This document shows positions 1-8,189 of a stretch of 64,000 bases of DNA, piece by piece. Below the pieces are notes generated by a model. That model had not been told where the DNA came from. It saw nothing but the letters and a program-made list of their open reading frames with translations, and did not search any database. How positions within the stretch are numbered: position 1 is the stretch's first letter; each line of letters starts with the position of its first letter. This DNA comes from Bacilli bacterium (GTDB lineage Bacteria; Bacillota_I; Bacilli_A; RF39; UBA660), in NCBI GenBank assembly GCA_017634385.1, contig JAGBNN010000007.1, positions 24,415-88,414 of the forward strand, read 5' to 3'. Both the position numbers and the translations under genes were made by a program.

Positions 1-311
1 TTAGCATCTCTCATTTGATTATATAATTCTTTTTGTTCTTGAATAGCAGCAACATATTTTTCTCTTTTTTCTTCTCTTTCTTTTTGAGCTTTTTCTATTT
101 CTGGAAGTTTTTTTTGTGCTTCTGCACATACTTTTTCATATTCTTCTAATTCTTCATCTGTTAAATCACTAGGATCTTGTCTTACTTTTGCTTGTAATTC
201 ATTGAACTCTTCTATTTGTTTAGTTAATCCTTGTATTTCTTTTTCTAAACTACTTATTAAATTTGTTGTGTCATTATATTTTTTACGTGTTTCAAAATAT
301 CTTTCGTTCAT
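1..311 (-). CDS. Coiled-coil protein, N-terminal part only (runs off left edge)
   Basis: The frame opens at an ATG at 311, nine bases after an AGGAG ribosome site, and stays open to the window edge, giving the first 103 residues. The protein starts MNERYFETRKKYND and is almost wholly charged or polar, rich in Glu, Lys and Gln with heptad-like spacing, so a long coiled coil is likely over residues 15-50 and 60-103. There is no signal peptide or membrane segment in the visible part. It starts 12 bases after the stop of the DUF1292 gene and probably shares its transcript. I do not recognise the family; the rest lies outside the window. Confidence 0.75.
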   Translation of the reverse strand, partial: MNERYFETRKKYNDTTNLISSLEKEIQGLTKQIEEFNELQAKVRQDPSDLTDEELEEYEKVCAEAQKKLPEIEKAQKEREEKREKYVAAIQEQKELYNQMRDA

Positions 312-323
312 AAAAAATCACTC

Positions 324-584
324 CTAATCTATTTGCCCGTATGCTGTTGTAAATGCTTCAAATACAGCCTTTTTTTCTTCCTCATCTTCTATATCATAAA
401 AAGTGTCATATTCACCATCATTTTCTACTCTTGAAGCAAATAATAACTTTTCAGTATCTTCTGTGTCATTATCGTCTACAATGTAATAATATATATATTC
501 AGCGCCTTCATTACCTATTTCTAATCTTGCTACTAATTGAATAGTTTTTTCTTCGCCGTTTACTAGTATTTTTGTCTCTTCCAT
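324..584 (-). CDS. DUF1292 family protein (YrzB-like)
   Basis: An 86-residue acidic soluble protein. The central pattern (an EYIYYYIVDDN-like strand, then LLFASRVENDGEYDTFYDIEDEEE) matches the DUF1292 family of Bacillota, small single-domain proteins of unknown function often found near Holliday-junction resolvase and alanyl-tRNA synthetase genes. Here it lies upstream of the coiled-coil gene with 12 bases between them. Its ATG at 584 follows a ribosome site of the form GGAAGGGT. A second DUF1292 protein with a cysteine-rich extension is encoded at 29764-30105. The family assignment is firm; the cellular role is unknown. Confidence 0.8.
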   Translation of the reverse strand: MEETKILVNGEEKTIQLVARLEIGNEGAEYIYYYIVDDNDTEDTEKLLFASRVENDGEYDTFYDIEDEEEKKAVFEAFTTAYGQID

Positions 585-673
585 ATTTCTACCCTTCCTA
601 TTATATATAATATATTAACATTTTATTTTTGATAAGTCTATAATTTTTATTGAATTTTACAAATAAAATAAAA

Positions 674-711
674 AAAATAATGCTAATTTAATATTTTTTT
701 AGCATTATTTT
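674..711 (-). terminator. Intrinsic terminator of the capsule regulatory operon
   Basis: A 13-bp perfect stem (AAAATAATGCTAA and its complement) with an 11-base loop, followed by a T-run on the minus strand. It overlaps the last codons of cpsB. Confidence 0.8.
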
Positions 712-1390
712 TTAATATATCTTCTATCTCTTCATCATTTAAATACTTTTTATATTTTTTTGTTGCTTTTTTTAGCATATCATATTTCTTCTTTGGATGA
801 TGTATATCTGTACCTATCATATATACTAATTTTTCTTTTAATAATCTTTTAATTACCTTAGTAGCTTCTTTACCATATTCACCTAATATACTACCTAAAT
901 TACATTGAAATAATACACCTATTTCGCTTAATTCATATATTTTATTAAAATCTTTTTGAAAAGCAGTATATCTTTCAGGATGCGCAAGTACTACTTTAAA
1001 TCCTTCATTTATTAATCCTAAAAATATATCTAAATAATCAGGGTATATTCCACTCATAGGAAGTTCTATTAATATATATTCAGTATTATTTAATGTGCAT
1101 ATTTTATTTTCTTTTACACATTTTGATATATCTTTATCAATATATACTTCATTACCTAAATATAAATTAACATTAATATTTTGTTTTAATAATTCTTCTT
1201 TTATTTTAACTATTTTTTTTAAATTCTCTAATTTAGGACTTATATATATTGTTTCATTTATATAATGTGGTGTGATTATTGTATCAGTTACACCCATTTC
1301 ATATAATCCTTTTAATATTTCTACTGATTCTTCAATAGTTTTAGACCCATCATCTACACCAAATACTAAATGAGAGTGTACATCTATCAT
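683..1390 (-). CDS. cpsB: CpsB/YwqE-type tyrosine-protein phosphatase (PHP domain)
   Basis: A 235-residue PHP-fold metal-dependent phosphatase. The N-terminal motif MIDVHSHLVFGVDDGS supplies the first metal-binding His-x-His and the acidic residues, PHYINET the next His, HPERY near residue 138 a further ligand, and GTDIHH near residue 192 the last. Family members dephosphorylate the tyrosine-rich tail of the partner capsular kinase. Its ATG overlaps the TAA of the kinase gene by one base (TAATG), so the two are translationally coupled. Length is slightly below the usual 240-255 residues. The kinase-phosphatase pair sets the level of polysaccharide polymerisation in relatives; here that is inferred. 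Confidence 0.9.
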   Translation of the reverse strand: MIDVHSHLVFGVDDGSKTIEESVEILKGLYEMGVTDTIITPHYINETIYISPKLENLKKIVKIKEELLKQNINVNLYLGNEVYIDKDISKCVKENKICTLNNTEYILIELPMSGIYPDYLDIFLGLINEGFKVVLAHPERYTAFQKDFNKIYELSEIGVLFQCNLGSILGEYGKEATKVIKRLLKEKLVYMIGTDIHHPKKKYDMLKKATKKYKKYLNDEEIEDILKNNAKKILN

Positions 1391-2748
1391 TATTTTTTAT
1401 CTCCATAATAATAGTAATATTTTCCGTATGCTCCTTTAGTTGAATCTATTTTATTTACAATTACACCTGCGATTGGTGCGCCTACTTTTTCAAGTGAATT
1501 TTTAGTATTCATAAATTCAGTTTTTGGTGTATATTTGTTAGATGTTACTATAACTACTTTATCTACTAATGTAGACATTATCATAGAATCAGGAAGTCCT
1601 GAACAAGGAACACCATCAAATATAATTTTGTCATAGTGTCTTTTTAATTCTCTTATTAATTCTTTATTTTTAGTTGAATTTAAAAGTTCACTAGGATTTG
1701 GTGGAATAGTTCCTCTTGTTATTACACTAACTCCATTAACATTTGTTTTCTTAATATAATTTGGAAAGTTTTCTACTTTATCAAGTAATAAATCTGAATA
1801 TCCATTAGTATTATTTAATTTAAATATTCTATGAAGTCTTCCTTTTCTCATATCAGAATCTATTAATAATACTCTTTTACCTGCTTGAGCAAAACTAATA
1901 GCTAAGTTAGAACTTATAAAACTCTTACCTTCACCTGGTATTGAACTTGTTATTAATAAAGTTCTAAGTGTTTTTTCTACTGAAGAAAATTGTAAATTAG
2001 TTCTTAAAGTTTTAACACTTTCTGATACTACTGATTTTGGATATTTACTTAATATTAATTCAGTAGGTTTCTTTCCTTTTTTAACATTTTCAATTCTACT
2101 TTTGAATACTTTTGCTACTACTGGAAGTCCAAGTTCTTCTTCAATATTATCACTATTTTTAATAGTATCATCGAAGTAATATAATACAAATAATATTCCA
2201 ACTGTTATAAATAGTCCTCCTGCAAAACCAAGTACTAAATCTCTTTTTAAAGTGTTATTAGATACTTCAGTTGTTACTTCTGGTTCATCTACTATACTTA
2301 CATTATTCATATTATAAATATCTTGTACTTCTTTTGAGAATACTTTAGATATTGATTTAGTAATATCATATGCTTTTCTTGCTTGTGGATCTTCTACAGT
2401 TATTTTTATATATTCTGTATCATTAACTGCTGTTACTGATATTTCTTTAGCAAGTTGTTCTATAGAATATTCTAAACTTAAATCATCTATTACTTTTCCA
2501 AGTACTTTTTTACTTTTAACAAGTACACTATATGAATCAACTAAGTTCTTATTAACCATCAAATCATTTTGTGTTACTTCTGTTCCTTCTTTTACAAGTG
2601 CGATTGTTGTATAAGTACTATATTTAGGTACTTTTATAAAGCAATCGTATCCTATAACTAGTAATAATACTAGCATAACACTTAATATTACTATAACTAG
2701 TCTTTCTTTTACATATTCTAAAAATTCTTTTATATTAATTTCTTCCAT
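1390..2748 (-). CDS. Fused CpsC-CpsD: Wzz-type chain-length regulator and BY-family tyrosine kinase
   Basis: A 452-residue membrane protein. Residues 1-195 form a Wzz/CpsC module with two membrane helices (about 17-38 and 170-192) flanking an extracellular domain. The rest is a cytoplasmic bacterial tyrosine kinase with a Walker A motif SSIPGEGKS near residue 270, the Walker A' motif LLIDSDMRKG near 295, and a tyrosine cluster (YYYYY) ending the protein, which is the expected autophosphorylation tail. In most Bacillota the two modules are separate polypeptides; here they are fused. It starts from ATG at 2748 after AGGAGGGG, overlapping the stop region of the upstream LCP gene, and is coupled to cpsB. 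Confidence 0.9.
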   Translation of the reverse strand: MEEINIKEFLEYVKERLVIVILSVMLVLLLVIGYDCFIKVPKYSTYTTIALVKEGTEVTQNDLMVNKNLVDSYSVLVKSKKVLGKVIDDLSLEYSIEQLAKEISVTAVNDTEYIKITVEDPQARKAYDITKSISKVFSKEVQDIYNMNNVSIVDEPEVTTEVSNNTLKRDLVLGFAGGLFITVGILFVLYYFDDTIKNSDNIEEELGLPVVAKVFKSRIENVKKGKKPTELILSKYPKSVVSESVKTLRTNLQFSSVEKTLRTLLITSSIPGEGKSFISSNLAISFAQAGKRVLLIDSDMRKGRLHRIFKLNNTNGYSDLLLDKVENFPNYIKKTNVNGVSVITRGTIPPNPSELLNSTKNKELIRELKRHYDKIIFDGVPCSGLPDSMIMSTLVDKVVIVTSNKYTPKTEFMNTKNSLEKVGAPIAGVIVNKIDSTKGAYGKYYYYYGDKK

Positions 2749-2759
2749 ATTAGCCCCTC

Positions 2760-4178
2760 CTATTTTAGATATTCCTTGATTTTATCTTTAGCTATTTGAA
2801 CTGATTTTTCATCTGGTACCATAACATATAATTGCATTCCTGGTAAACTATAAGTTTCAGTAGTCAAATCTCCACCTTCTAAACTTATAGATTCTGTTTT
2901 CCAATCTTTTAAATTAGTTAATTGGTATTTTATTAAATTAGTTATTTGTTCATAAGATAATTCTGTTTCAAATGTATCATTTGCAGCATCTAATATCTTA
3001 TTATATCTAACTAAATATTTAGGATCTTTCATTTTATTTATAATTGCTGTTATTATTTGTTGTTGATTTCTTCCTCTATGTCTATCTTGACCTATGTAAG
3101 ATTTTCTTTCTCTTGCATATCTAAGAGCACATTCTCCATCAAGATGATTCATTCCTTGTTTTATATAACAAGTTTTTCTTGTTCTTTCTTTTCCTGTATT
3201 AAGTCTTAATGTAGAATCAGAATTTATATCTATTCCATCAATCGCATCTACTACATTAACAACAGTATCAAAACTAACCTTTACTGAATAATCTATATCT
3301 ACTTCAAGTAGATCTGATATAGTATTTTTACTCATTTCGATTCCATATAATCCAGCATGAGTTAATTTATCTTTTTTACCTGTAGTACCATGAAGTTGTA
3401 CATGATAATCTCTTGGTATATTTACAAGTAATATTTTATTAGTTTGTGGATTTACTACCACAACTATATTAACATCACTTCTAGCTTTAGTATCATGTAC
3501 TGATATTCTAGAATCACTACCACTTATATATAATACAAATGGTTTATCATTTAAATCTGCACTTTTTTTAGAATCTTTTTTTATTTTTATAGTAAAAGTA
3601 TATATTTCTTTAGATTCATTTATATAAGATACATTATTTTCTTTTAATACTTCTATAAATGATTTATCAAGTACTAAAGCATCTACTTCATTATTAGTTA
3701 TTAAAGTAGTAATATCTTCATAATCTTTCTCATTATAATTAATTTTTTTACCTAATTTATTATTTACTTTAGATAAATATTGATCACTTGATAAAAATCC
3801 GATATTCTTATCATTTAACTCATTTAATTCATTATAATTTTTAGAAAGTACTGAATATGTAATTGTAGAATATTCACTTTCAGTCATATTCTTAACAAAA
3901 TTAACTGTACTTTTTATATACTTAGTACCAAAGAAATATCCACAGGATAATATAATCATAATAAATATAAATACTATTTTAGTTATATTTTTAGCTTTTT
4001 TACTAAGTACTTTTAATGAAAGTAATAACCATATTAATAATATAATTATAAATAACAAAATAAAATAACTCGTTTTTAATATATTTAATTTATTTACATA
4101 GTAAATCACACTAGCTGAAGATATAGTAAATAATATTAAAAATAAGTATTTTAATATATTTAACACTATATTTTTCAC
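2760..4178 (-). CDS. LytR-CpsA-Psr (LCP) family glycopolymer ligase
   Basis: A 472-residue membrane protein. Three or four hydrophobic helices fill residues 1-95, then an extracellular part. The LCP catalytic core starts near residue 215 with ISGSDSRISV, then RSDVNIVVVVNPQTNKILLVNIPRDY, and the arginine motif CALRYARERKSYIGQDRHRGRNQQ near residues 343-366 that binds the pyrophosphate of the lipid-linked substrate. LCP enzymes attach capsule or teichoic acid chains from undecaprenyl carriers to peptidoglycan. The start is a GTG at 4178 after AGGGGGAAA. It heads a three-gene operon with the kinase and phosphatase, behind its own promoter. Confidence 0.9.
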   Translation of the reverse strand: MKNIVLNILKYLFLILFTISSASVIYYVNKLNILKTSYFILLFIIILLIWLLLSLKVLSKKAKNITKIVFIFIMIILSCGYFFGTKYIKSTVNFVKNMTESEYSTITYSVLSKNYNELNELNDKNIGFLSSDQYLSKVNNKLGKKINYNEKDYEDITTLITNNEVDALVLDKSFIEVLKENNVSYINESKEIYTFTIKIKKDSKKSADLNDKPFVLYISGSDSRISVHDTKARSDVNIVVVVNPQTNKILLVNIPRDYHVQLHGTTGKKDKLTHAGLYGIEMSKNTISDLLEVDIDYSVKVSFDTVVNVVDAIDGIDINSDSTLRLNTGKERTRKTCYIKQGMNHLDGECALRYARERKSYIGQDRHRGRNQQQIITAIINKMKDPKYLVRYNKILDAANDTFETELSYEQITNLIKYQLTNLKDWKTESISLEGGDLTTETYSLPGMQLYVMVPDEKSVQIAKDKIKEYLK

Positions 4179-4211
4179 AGAATTTCCCCCTGATCTTTAA
4201 AATGCATACAT

Positions 4212-4239
4212 ATTATACATATTTTTTAGAAAAAAGCAA
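4212..4239 (-). promoter_or_regulatory. Promoter of the LCP-kinase-phosphatase operon
   Basis: On the minus strand a -35 TTGCTT (4239-4234), a 16-base spacer and a perfect -10 TATAAT (4217-4212) lie about 34 bases upstream of the GTG start. Confidence 0.6.
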
Positions 4240-4251
4240 ATTTTTTAAGTA

Positions 4252-4277
4252 AAAAATGCCTATTTTAAGGCATTTTT
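4252..4277 (-). terminator. Intrinsic terminator after the KilA-N remnant
   Basis: A 10-bp perfect stem (AAAAATGCCT and complement) with a 6-base loop and a run of six T on the minus strand. Confidence 0.8.
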
Positions 4278-4763
4278 GTTATCTTTATCACTTTCATTTA
4301 ATATTTTCATTTGGGATATTGCTATTTTATTTAATCTTTCTAATCGCATTGATTGATTAAGTTCATCATTAATAAATACTGAATTTAAATTTTCTAAATT
4401 TGCTAAACATATTAATTCATTTATAGATGCATAATCTCTAATATTTCCATCTAAACTAGGATGATCTTCTCTCCACTGTTTGGCAGTAATTCCAATAGCA
4501 TCCATTTTTTCTACCCACTCTTTGACGCTTAATTTATAGCTATTTAAACCTGATTGACTTTTAATTATGGCGAATCCGCCATAATTAAAATTGGATTATG
4601 TAATTCTTACCATATACCTAAAAATTCAATAGTATTTCTATTTCTTAACCAATCAGTAACAAAAAATTTCCATCTTTTGATTTTAACATATCTGTTATTG
4701 ATACATAATCCTCATAATCTATATGTTTTATTGTTTCAAAAATATTTTCATATATAATATTCT
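4260..4763 (-). pseudogene. Decayed KilA-N domain gene
   Basis: Read across frames on the minus strand, the segment gives DYVSITDM, then DWLRNRNTIEFLGIW, then ELHNP, then NFNYGGFAII and SGLNSYKLSVKEWVEK, and finally the 81-codon open piece with DAIGI, GNIRDYASINELICLANLE and RLERLNKIAISQM. These are the landmarks of the KilA-N family in order. The frame is broken by a one-base shift after the ITDM block, a stop (TAA) in place of the Glu after GIW, and a one-base loss after NP. The region normally between AIGI and the C-terminal motif is also missing. It lies between two terminators in the capsule locus. KilA-N proteins are phage-derived DNA-binding factors; this copy is dead. Confidence 0.85.
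4559..4590. repeat. Perfect inverted repeat inside the KilA-N remnant
   Basis: Arms of 14 bp (TTTTAATTATGGCG and complement) around a 4-base loop. It lies in what was coding sequence (NFNYGGFAII) and has no T-run after it, so it is probably coincidental to the coding content or a decay product and not a terminator. Confidence 0.6.
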
Positions 4764-4789
4764 ACATATAAATGAAAATTCCACTAAAA

Positions 4790-4811
4790 AAGAAGAGTTT
4801 TAACTCTTCTT
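4790..4811 (-). terminator. Intrinsic terminator of the toxin-antitoxin operon
   Basis: A 10-bp perfect stem (AAGAAGAGTT and complement) followed by TTTTTT on the minus strand, overlapping the antitoxin stop codon. Confidence 0.8.
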
Positions 4812-5826
4812 AATCAATTTTTTCCCTATTGTTTATATACTCTTTTGACTTATACCCTATTTTATTTTCTTTAGCAAGTCTACTATATAAAAAACATAAT
4901 GGTATATTGTTCCTTTTTGCAATTATTTCTCTATTTTCATAATTATTAATAATCTCTTCATATACATCTTCAGGTATCATCTCAGAAAGTGCTAATGAAT
5001 CTATATCATTCTCAGAATTATCATCTTCTATAATAGTTTTATTTTTTAATTTATTATAATCCTTCTTTAAATGAATTAATTCGTGATATAAGGTAAAATA
5101 AAATGAAGATTTTTCTTTATAGTATGTTGTCATATATATTACTGGTGTGTTAATTTTAACTCTAATGCATCCCCTTACTTTACTTCCTTTTAGAGCATCT
5201 TCTATATATAATATAATTCCATATTTTTTAAATAAATCTATTAAATTTTTTTTATTAAATTTTTTATTTTGTTCATTCTTTAATTCTTCAAATAATAAAC
5301 TTAATTTATTTGGATTATATTCATCTATTTCAATATTACTTGTCATAATATCACAATGCCTAATCCATAAATATATCTTTGTATTATTTGCATTATCATT
5401 CTTTTTAAATAAAAATCTCTTTTCTAAATAAGAATTTAGTGTGTCTATGTCTTTTACATTCATATATTCAATTAAATCTATATAATTTTGAACTAATGAA
5501 TTTTTATCTTTTAATTTCAACCATTTTTTTTCGTTCATTTCTTTTAAAGAAAATCCATTTAAATATTCTTTTAGTTCTTTATCACTTTTAAATTTATTTT
5601 TTAAGTAATCATTTACCCTTTTTTTATTTTCAACATAATAAATTAAATTAGCATCAATGTTTGTAAGTAAACTAATTGCAAGTATAAGATCATTAGATAT
5701 ATTCGTTTTACCATTAATTATTTCATTCATATGTTTTTGACTAATATTTAATCTATCAGCAAATTCTGTCTGTGATATTTTATAATAATCTAAATAATCT
5801 TTCAGCATATTACCAAATCCAAACAT
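4810..5826 (-). CDS. higA: HigA-type antitoxin: XRE helix-turn-helix fused to ImmA/IrrE metallopeptidase
   Basis: A 338-residue cytoplasmic protein. Residues 1-60 are a Cro/C1-type helix-turn-helix (QTEFADRLNISQKHMNEIINGKTNIS). The C-terminal part carries the ImmA/IrrE zinc-peptidase signature YFTLYHELIHLKK near residue 247 with a downstream acidic segment and DSLALSEMIPEDV. Long HigA antitoxins of this build repress their own promoter and neutralise a RelE-fold toxin. It starts from ATG at 5826 after AAGGAGGG, three bases after the toxin stop. The upstream palindrome at 6177-6195 is its likely operator. Whether the HELIH site is catalytic is unknown. Confidence 0.85.
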   Translation of the reverse strand: MFGFGNMLKDYLDYYKISQTEFADRLNISQKHMNEIINGKTNISNDLILAISLLTNIDANLIYYVENKKRVNDYLKNKFKSDKELKEYLNGFSLKEMNEKKWLKLKDKNSLVQNYIDLIEYMNVKDIDTLNSYLEKRFLFKKNDNANNTKIYLWIRHCDIMTSNIEIDEYNPNKLSLLFEELKNEQNKKFNKKNLIDLFKKYGIILYIEDALKGSKVRGCIRVKINTPVIYMTTYYKEKSSFYFTLYHELIHLKKDYNKLKNKTIIEDDNSENDIDSLALSEMIPEDVYEEIINNYENREIIAKRNNIPLCFLYSRLAKENKIGYKSKEYINNREKID

Positions 5827-5828
5827 AT

Positions 5829-6155
5829 CTATCCCTCCTTATAATGACTATTATCTATTTCTTCAAATATAATCTCATCAATTTCTATTTCTTTATATGG
5901 ATAACTTCCAACTGGCTTCATTATCAATCTTATCTTACCATTTAATCTCGCTGTATAATATTCTTTTAAATCTCCCTTTTTCTTTTCTATATGATATATT
6001 ACTTTATATTCACTTAATAATAATTTGTGCAAATTTTCACTTGATAATATAATATTTTTTATATTTTCAAGTCTGTTAATTTCATTATATAAGTGCTTAT
6101 CTAATAAATATTTTTTATAAGTTTTTTTATATTTTGTAGTTTCATTGATGATCAT
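5829..6155 (-). CDS. higB: HigB/RelE-family toxin
   Basis: A 108-residue basic protein with the RelE/ParE-superfamily ending: GDLKEYYTARLNGKIRLIMKPVG followed by a strand IEIDEIIFEEID and a terminal HY. Toxins of this type bind the ribosome and cut mRNA. It is the first gene of a two-gene operon with the HigA-type antitoxin, the toxin-first order typical of hig modules. The ATG at 6155 follows AAGGAG with ideal spacing. The operon has a near-perfect promoter overlapping a palindromic operator. It sits inside the capsule locus between two terminators, which suggests an acquired stabilising module. Confidence 0.85.
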   Translation of the reverse strand: MIINETTKYKKTYKKYLLDKHLYNEINRLENIKNIILSSENLHKLLLSEYKVIYHIEKKKGDLKEYYTARLNGKIRLIMKPVGSYPYKEIEIDEIIFEEIDNSHYKEG

Positions 6156-6174
6156 ACTTTTCTCCTTTTTGTAT

Positions 6175-6203
6175 ATTATAACCTGTTAGGTTATAGTAGT
6201 CAA
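6175..6203 (-). promoter_or_regulatory. Toxin-antitoxin promoter with overlapping palindromic operator
   Basis: On the minus strand -35 TTGACT (6203-6198), a 17-base spacer and -10 TATAAT (6180-6175). A perfect palindrome with 8-bp arms (TATAACCT, GTT, AGGTTATA) at 6177-6195 covers most of the spacer and part of the -10, the classical position for autorepression by the antitoxin. Confidence 0.8.
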
Positions 6204-6205
6204 TA

Positions 6206-6234
6206 AAAAAATAATATTTAACATATTATTTTTT
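6206..6234 (-). terminator. Intrinsic terminator after the 218-residue membrane protein
   Basis: A 12-bp perfect A/T-rich stem with a 5-base loop; it overlaps the end of the upstream gene and lies just before the toxin promoter. Confidence 0.65.
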
Positions 6235-6882
6235 ATCTTTATCTTCTTCTATTTCATCAAAGAAAAATGAAATAAATTTTTCTTTAGCACTATTTTTATT
6301 TAATACTAATATTACTGAAATAACCATTAATACAATCAATATAAATATAATTATACTTGCATGAAAATCAATCATTATAAATCTATCTTGACCTAAGAAT
6401 GTTATAGTAACACCTAAACATATAGTTAATATTATTAAAACTATTGCTAATATCATATCAATTATAGTATTAGAACTTTCTTCTTTAATTATTACTTTAT
6501 CATATGATTTAAAACTATCATAAGTTAAATTAATTAATTTAACTTTTTCTTTTTCATTTATATATTTATCTTCACTTATATCAGATATTAATTTATCTCT
6601 AAGAGATACTTCATCATAAATAAATTTTTCTTTTAATCCTGACTCTTTAATAATAACACTTCTTATATCTCTTATTACACTATGTTTTATTTTTATACCT
6701 TGAATTATATATTGTCTAATACAATTTAAATATCTATCATTTGCTTCCTTTATTAACTTACTATCTCTTTTAGATTGAAATTTTATAATTCCATATATAA
6801 TAGATCCTATTACAGTTGTTATTATAGGCGCTACCCATATTGATATTACGTTATTAGTTAATAATTTGATTATACTTTGCAT
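6226..6882 (-). CDS. Membrane protein of unknown function (three predicted helices)
   Basis: A 218-residue protein with one N-terminal helix (about residues 12-34), a charged cytoplasmic middle with amphipathic, partly coiled segments (residues 38-140), and two C-terminal helices (about 142-165 and 172-195) followed by an acidic tail. I do not recognise the family. Its start at 6882 follows GAGGGTGG. It is flanked by terminators on both sides, so it is a single-gene unit next to the toxin-antitoxin operon and may be part of the same acquired segment. No enzymatic motif is visible. Confidence 0.6.
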   Translation of the reverse strand: MQSIIKLLTNNVISIWVAPIITTVIGSIIYGIIKFQSKRDSKLIKEANDRYLNCIRQYIIQGIKIKHSVIRDIRSVIIKESGLKEKFIYDEVSLRDKLISDISEDKYINEKEKVKLINLTYDSFKSYDKVIIKEESSNTIIDMILAIVLIILTICLGVTITFLGQDRFIMIDFHASIIIFILIVLMVISVILVLNKNSAKEKFISFFFDEIEEDKDKK

Positions 6883-6914
6883 AAAACCACCCTCTACAAG
6901 TTATTATAGCATAA

Positions 6915-6941
6915 AAAAACAAGAATAAAATTCTTGTTTTT
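6915..6941 (-). terminator. Intrinsic terminator of ugd
   Basis: An 11-bp perfect stem (AAAAACAAGAA and complement) with a 5-base loop and T-run on the minus strand. Confidence 0.85.
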
Positions 6942-8106
6942 AATCTCTAGTAAATAAATCTCTTGTATATATATCCGATTTTAGTTTTAATACTTGTTCA
7001 TCGTTTCTATTAACTACTACAACATCACTTCTATCATCGAATTCTTCAAAATCTTTAACTACTTCACAACCATTAAATTTTTCAGCATTTAATGTTGGTT
7101 CATATATTATTACATCAAGTCCTTTTCCTCTTAATCTTTCAATTACTCCTTGAATGGCACTTGCTCTAAAGTTATCTGAATTTGTCTTCATAGTTAATCT
7201 ATATACACCTACTACTTTAGCACCTTTTTTAATTATCATATCTGCTATATGATCTTTTCTTGTTTCATTTGATTCAACTATAGCTTCTATTAAATTTTGA
7301 GGTACATCTTTGTAATTAGCACGTAATTGTTTAGTATCTTTTGGTAAACAGTATCCACCATATCCAAAAGATGGATTATTATAAAACATGCCAATTCTAG
7401 GATCTAAACATACACCTTCTATTATATCTTGTGTATTTAATCCTTTTATTTCAGCATAAGTATCAAGTTCATTAAAATATGATACTCTAAGTGCTAAATA
7501 AGTATTCGCAAATAATTTAACAGCTTCTGCTTCTGTAGAATTCATATATCTAATTTCAACATCATCTTTTAAGGATGCATCTTTTAATAAATTAGCAAAT
7601 ACTCTAGCTCTTTCAGATTTTTCACCAACTATTATTCTAGAAGGATATAAATTATCTTCTAAAGCCTTACCTTCTCTTAAAAATTCTGGAGAAAACATAA
7701 TATTATCAATATCATATTTCTTCTTCATATTTTCAATAAATCCAACTGGTATAGTAGATTTAACTACCATAGTAGTATCTATATTCATAGATTTAACTTT
7801 TTTAATTATATCTTCTACAGAAGAAGTATCAAAAAAGTTTAATTCATCATCATAATTAGTAGGTGTACTAATTATTACATAATCAGCACCTTCAAAAGCT
7901 TCCTTATAATCTAAAGTAGCCTTTAAATTAAGATCTTTATCTCTAAAATATTCTTCTATCTTTTCATCTTTAATAGGACTAATTCTCTTATTAATCATTT
8001 CTACTTTTTCAGGTATTACATCAAGCGCAACTACTTCATTATTTTGACTAAGTAAAGTTGCAAGTGATAGTCCTACATAACCTGTTCCTGCTACTGCTAT
8101 TTTCAT
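6940..8106 (-). CDS. ugd: UDP-glucose 6-dehydrogenase
   Basis: A 388-residue cytosolic enzyme that oxidises UDP-glucose to UDP-glucuronate with NAD. The start MKIAVAGTGYVGLSLATLL is the NAD-binding Rossmann motif, SPEFLREG is the family signature near residue 140, and FGYGGYCLPKDT near residue 250 contains the catalytic cysteine. The ATG at 8106 follows GGGAG with a 7-base spacer, so an in-frame codon further upstream was not used. It has a probable extended -10 promoter (TGGTATAAT, about 8143-8135) and its own terminator, so it is a separate unit within the capsule locus. It would supply glucuronate for the repeat unit. Confidence 0.92.
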   Translation of the reverse strand: MKIAVAGTGYVGLSLATLLSQNNEVVALDVIPEKVEMINKRISPIKDEKIEEYFRDKDLNLKATLDYKEAFEGADYVIISTPTNYDDELNFFDTSSVEDIIKKVKSMNIDTTMVVKSTIPVGFIENMKKKYDIDNIMFSPEFLREGKALEDNLYPSRIIVGEKSERARVFANLLKDASLKDDVEIRYMNSTEAEAVKLFANTYLALRVSYFNELDTYAEIKGLNTQDIIEGVCLDPRIGMFYNNPSFGYGGYCLPKDTKQLRANYKDVPQNLIEAIVESNETRKDHIADMIIKKGAKVVGVYRLTMKTNSDNFRASAIQGVIERLRGKGLDVIIYEPTLNAEKFNGCEVVKDFEEFDDRSDVVVVNRNDEQVLKLKSDIYTRDLFTRD

Positions 8107-8153
8107 ACCAAAACTCCCATCTAGTTTTATATGAGTCAATTATACCACAAAAA

Positions 8154-8177
8154 AATAAGAATTTATTAATTCTTATT
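8154..8177 (-). terminator. Intrinsic terminator of the capsule biosynthesis operon
   Basis: A 9-bp stem (AATAAGAAT and complement) followed by a seven-T run on the minus strand, just downstream of the 219-residue protein gene. Confidence 0.75.
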
Positions 8178-8189
8178 CATTTATTTTTA

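Noticed and set aside
4559..4590. Perfect inverted repeat as a terminator or REP element
   Set aside because: It encodes expected KilA-N residues and no T-run follows; a single copy only.
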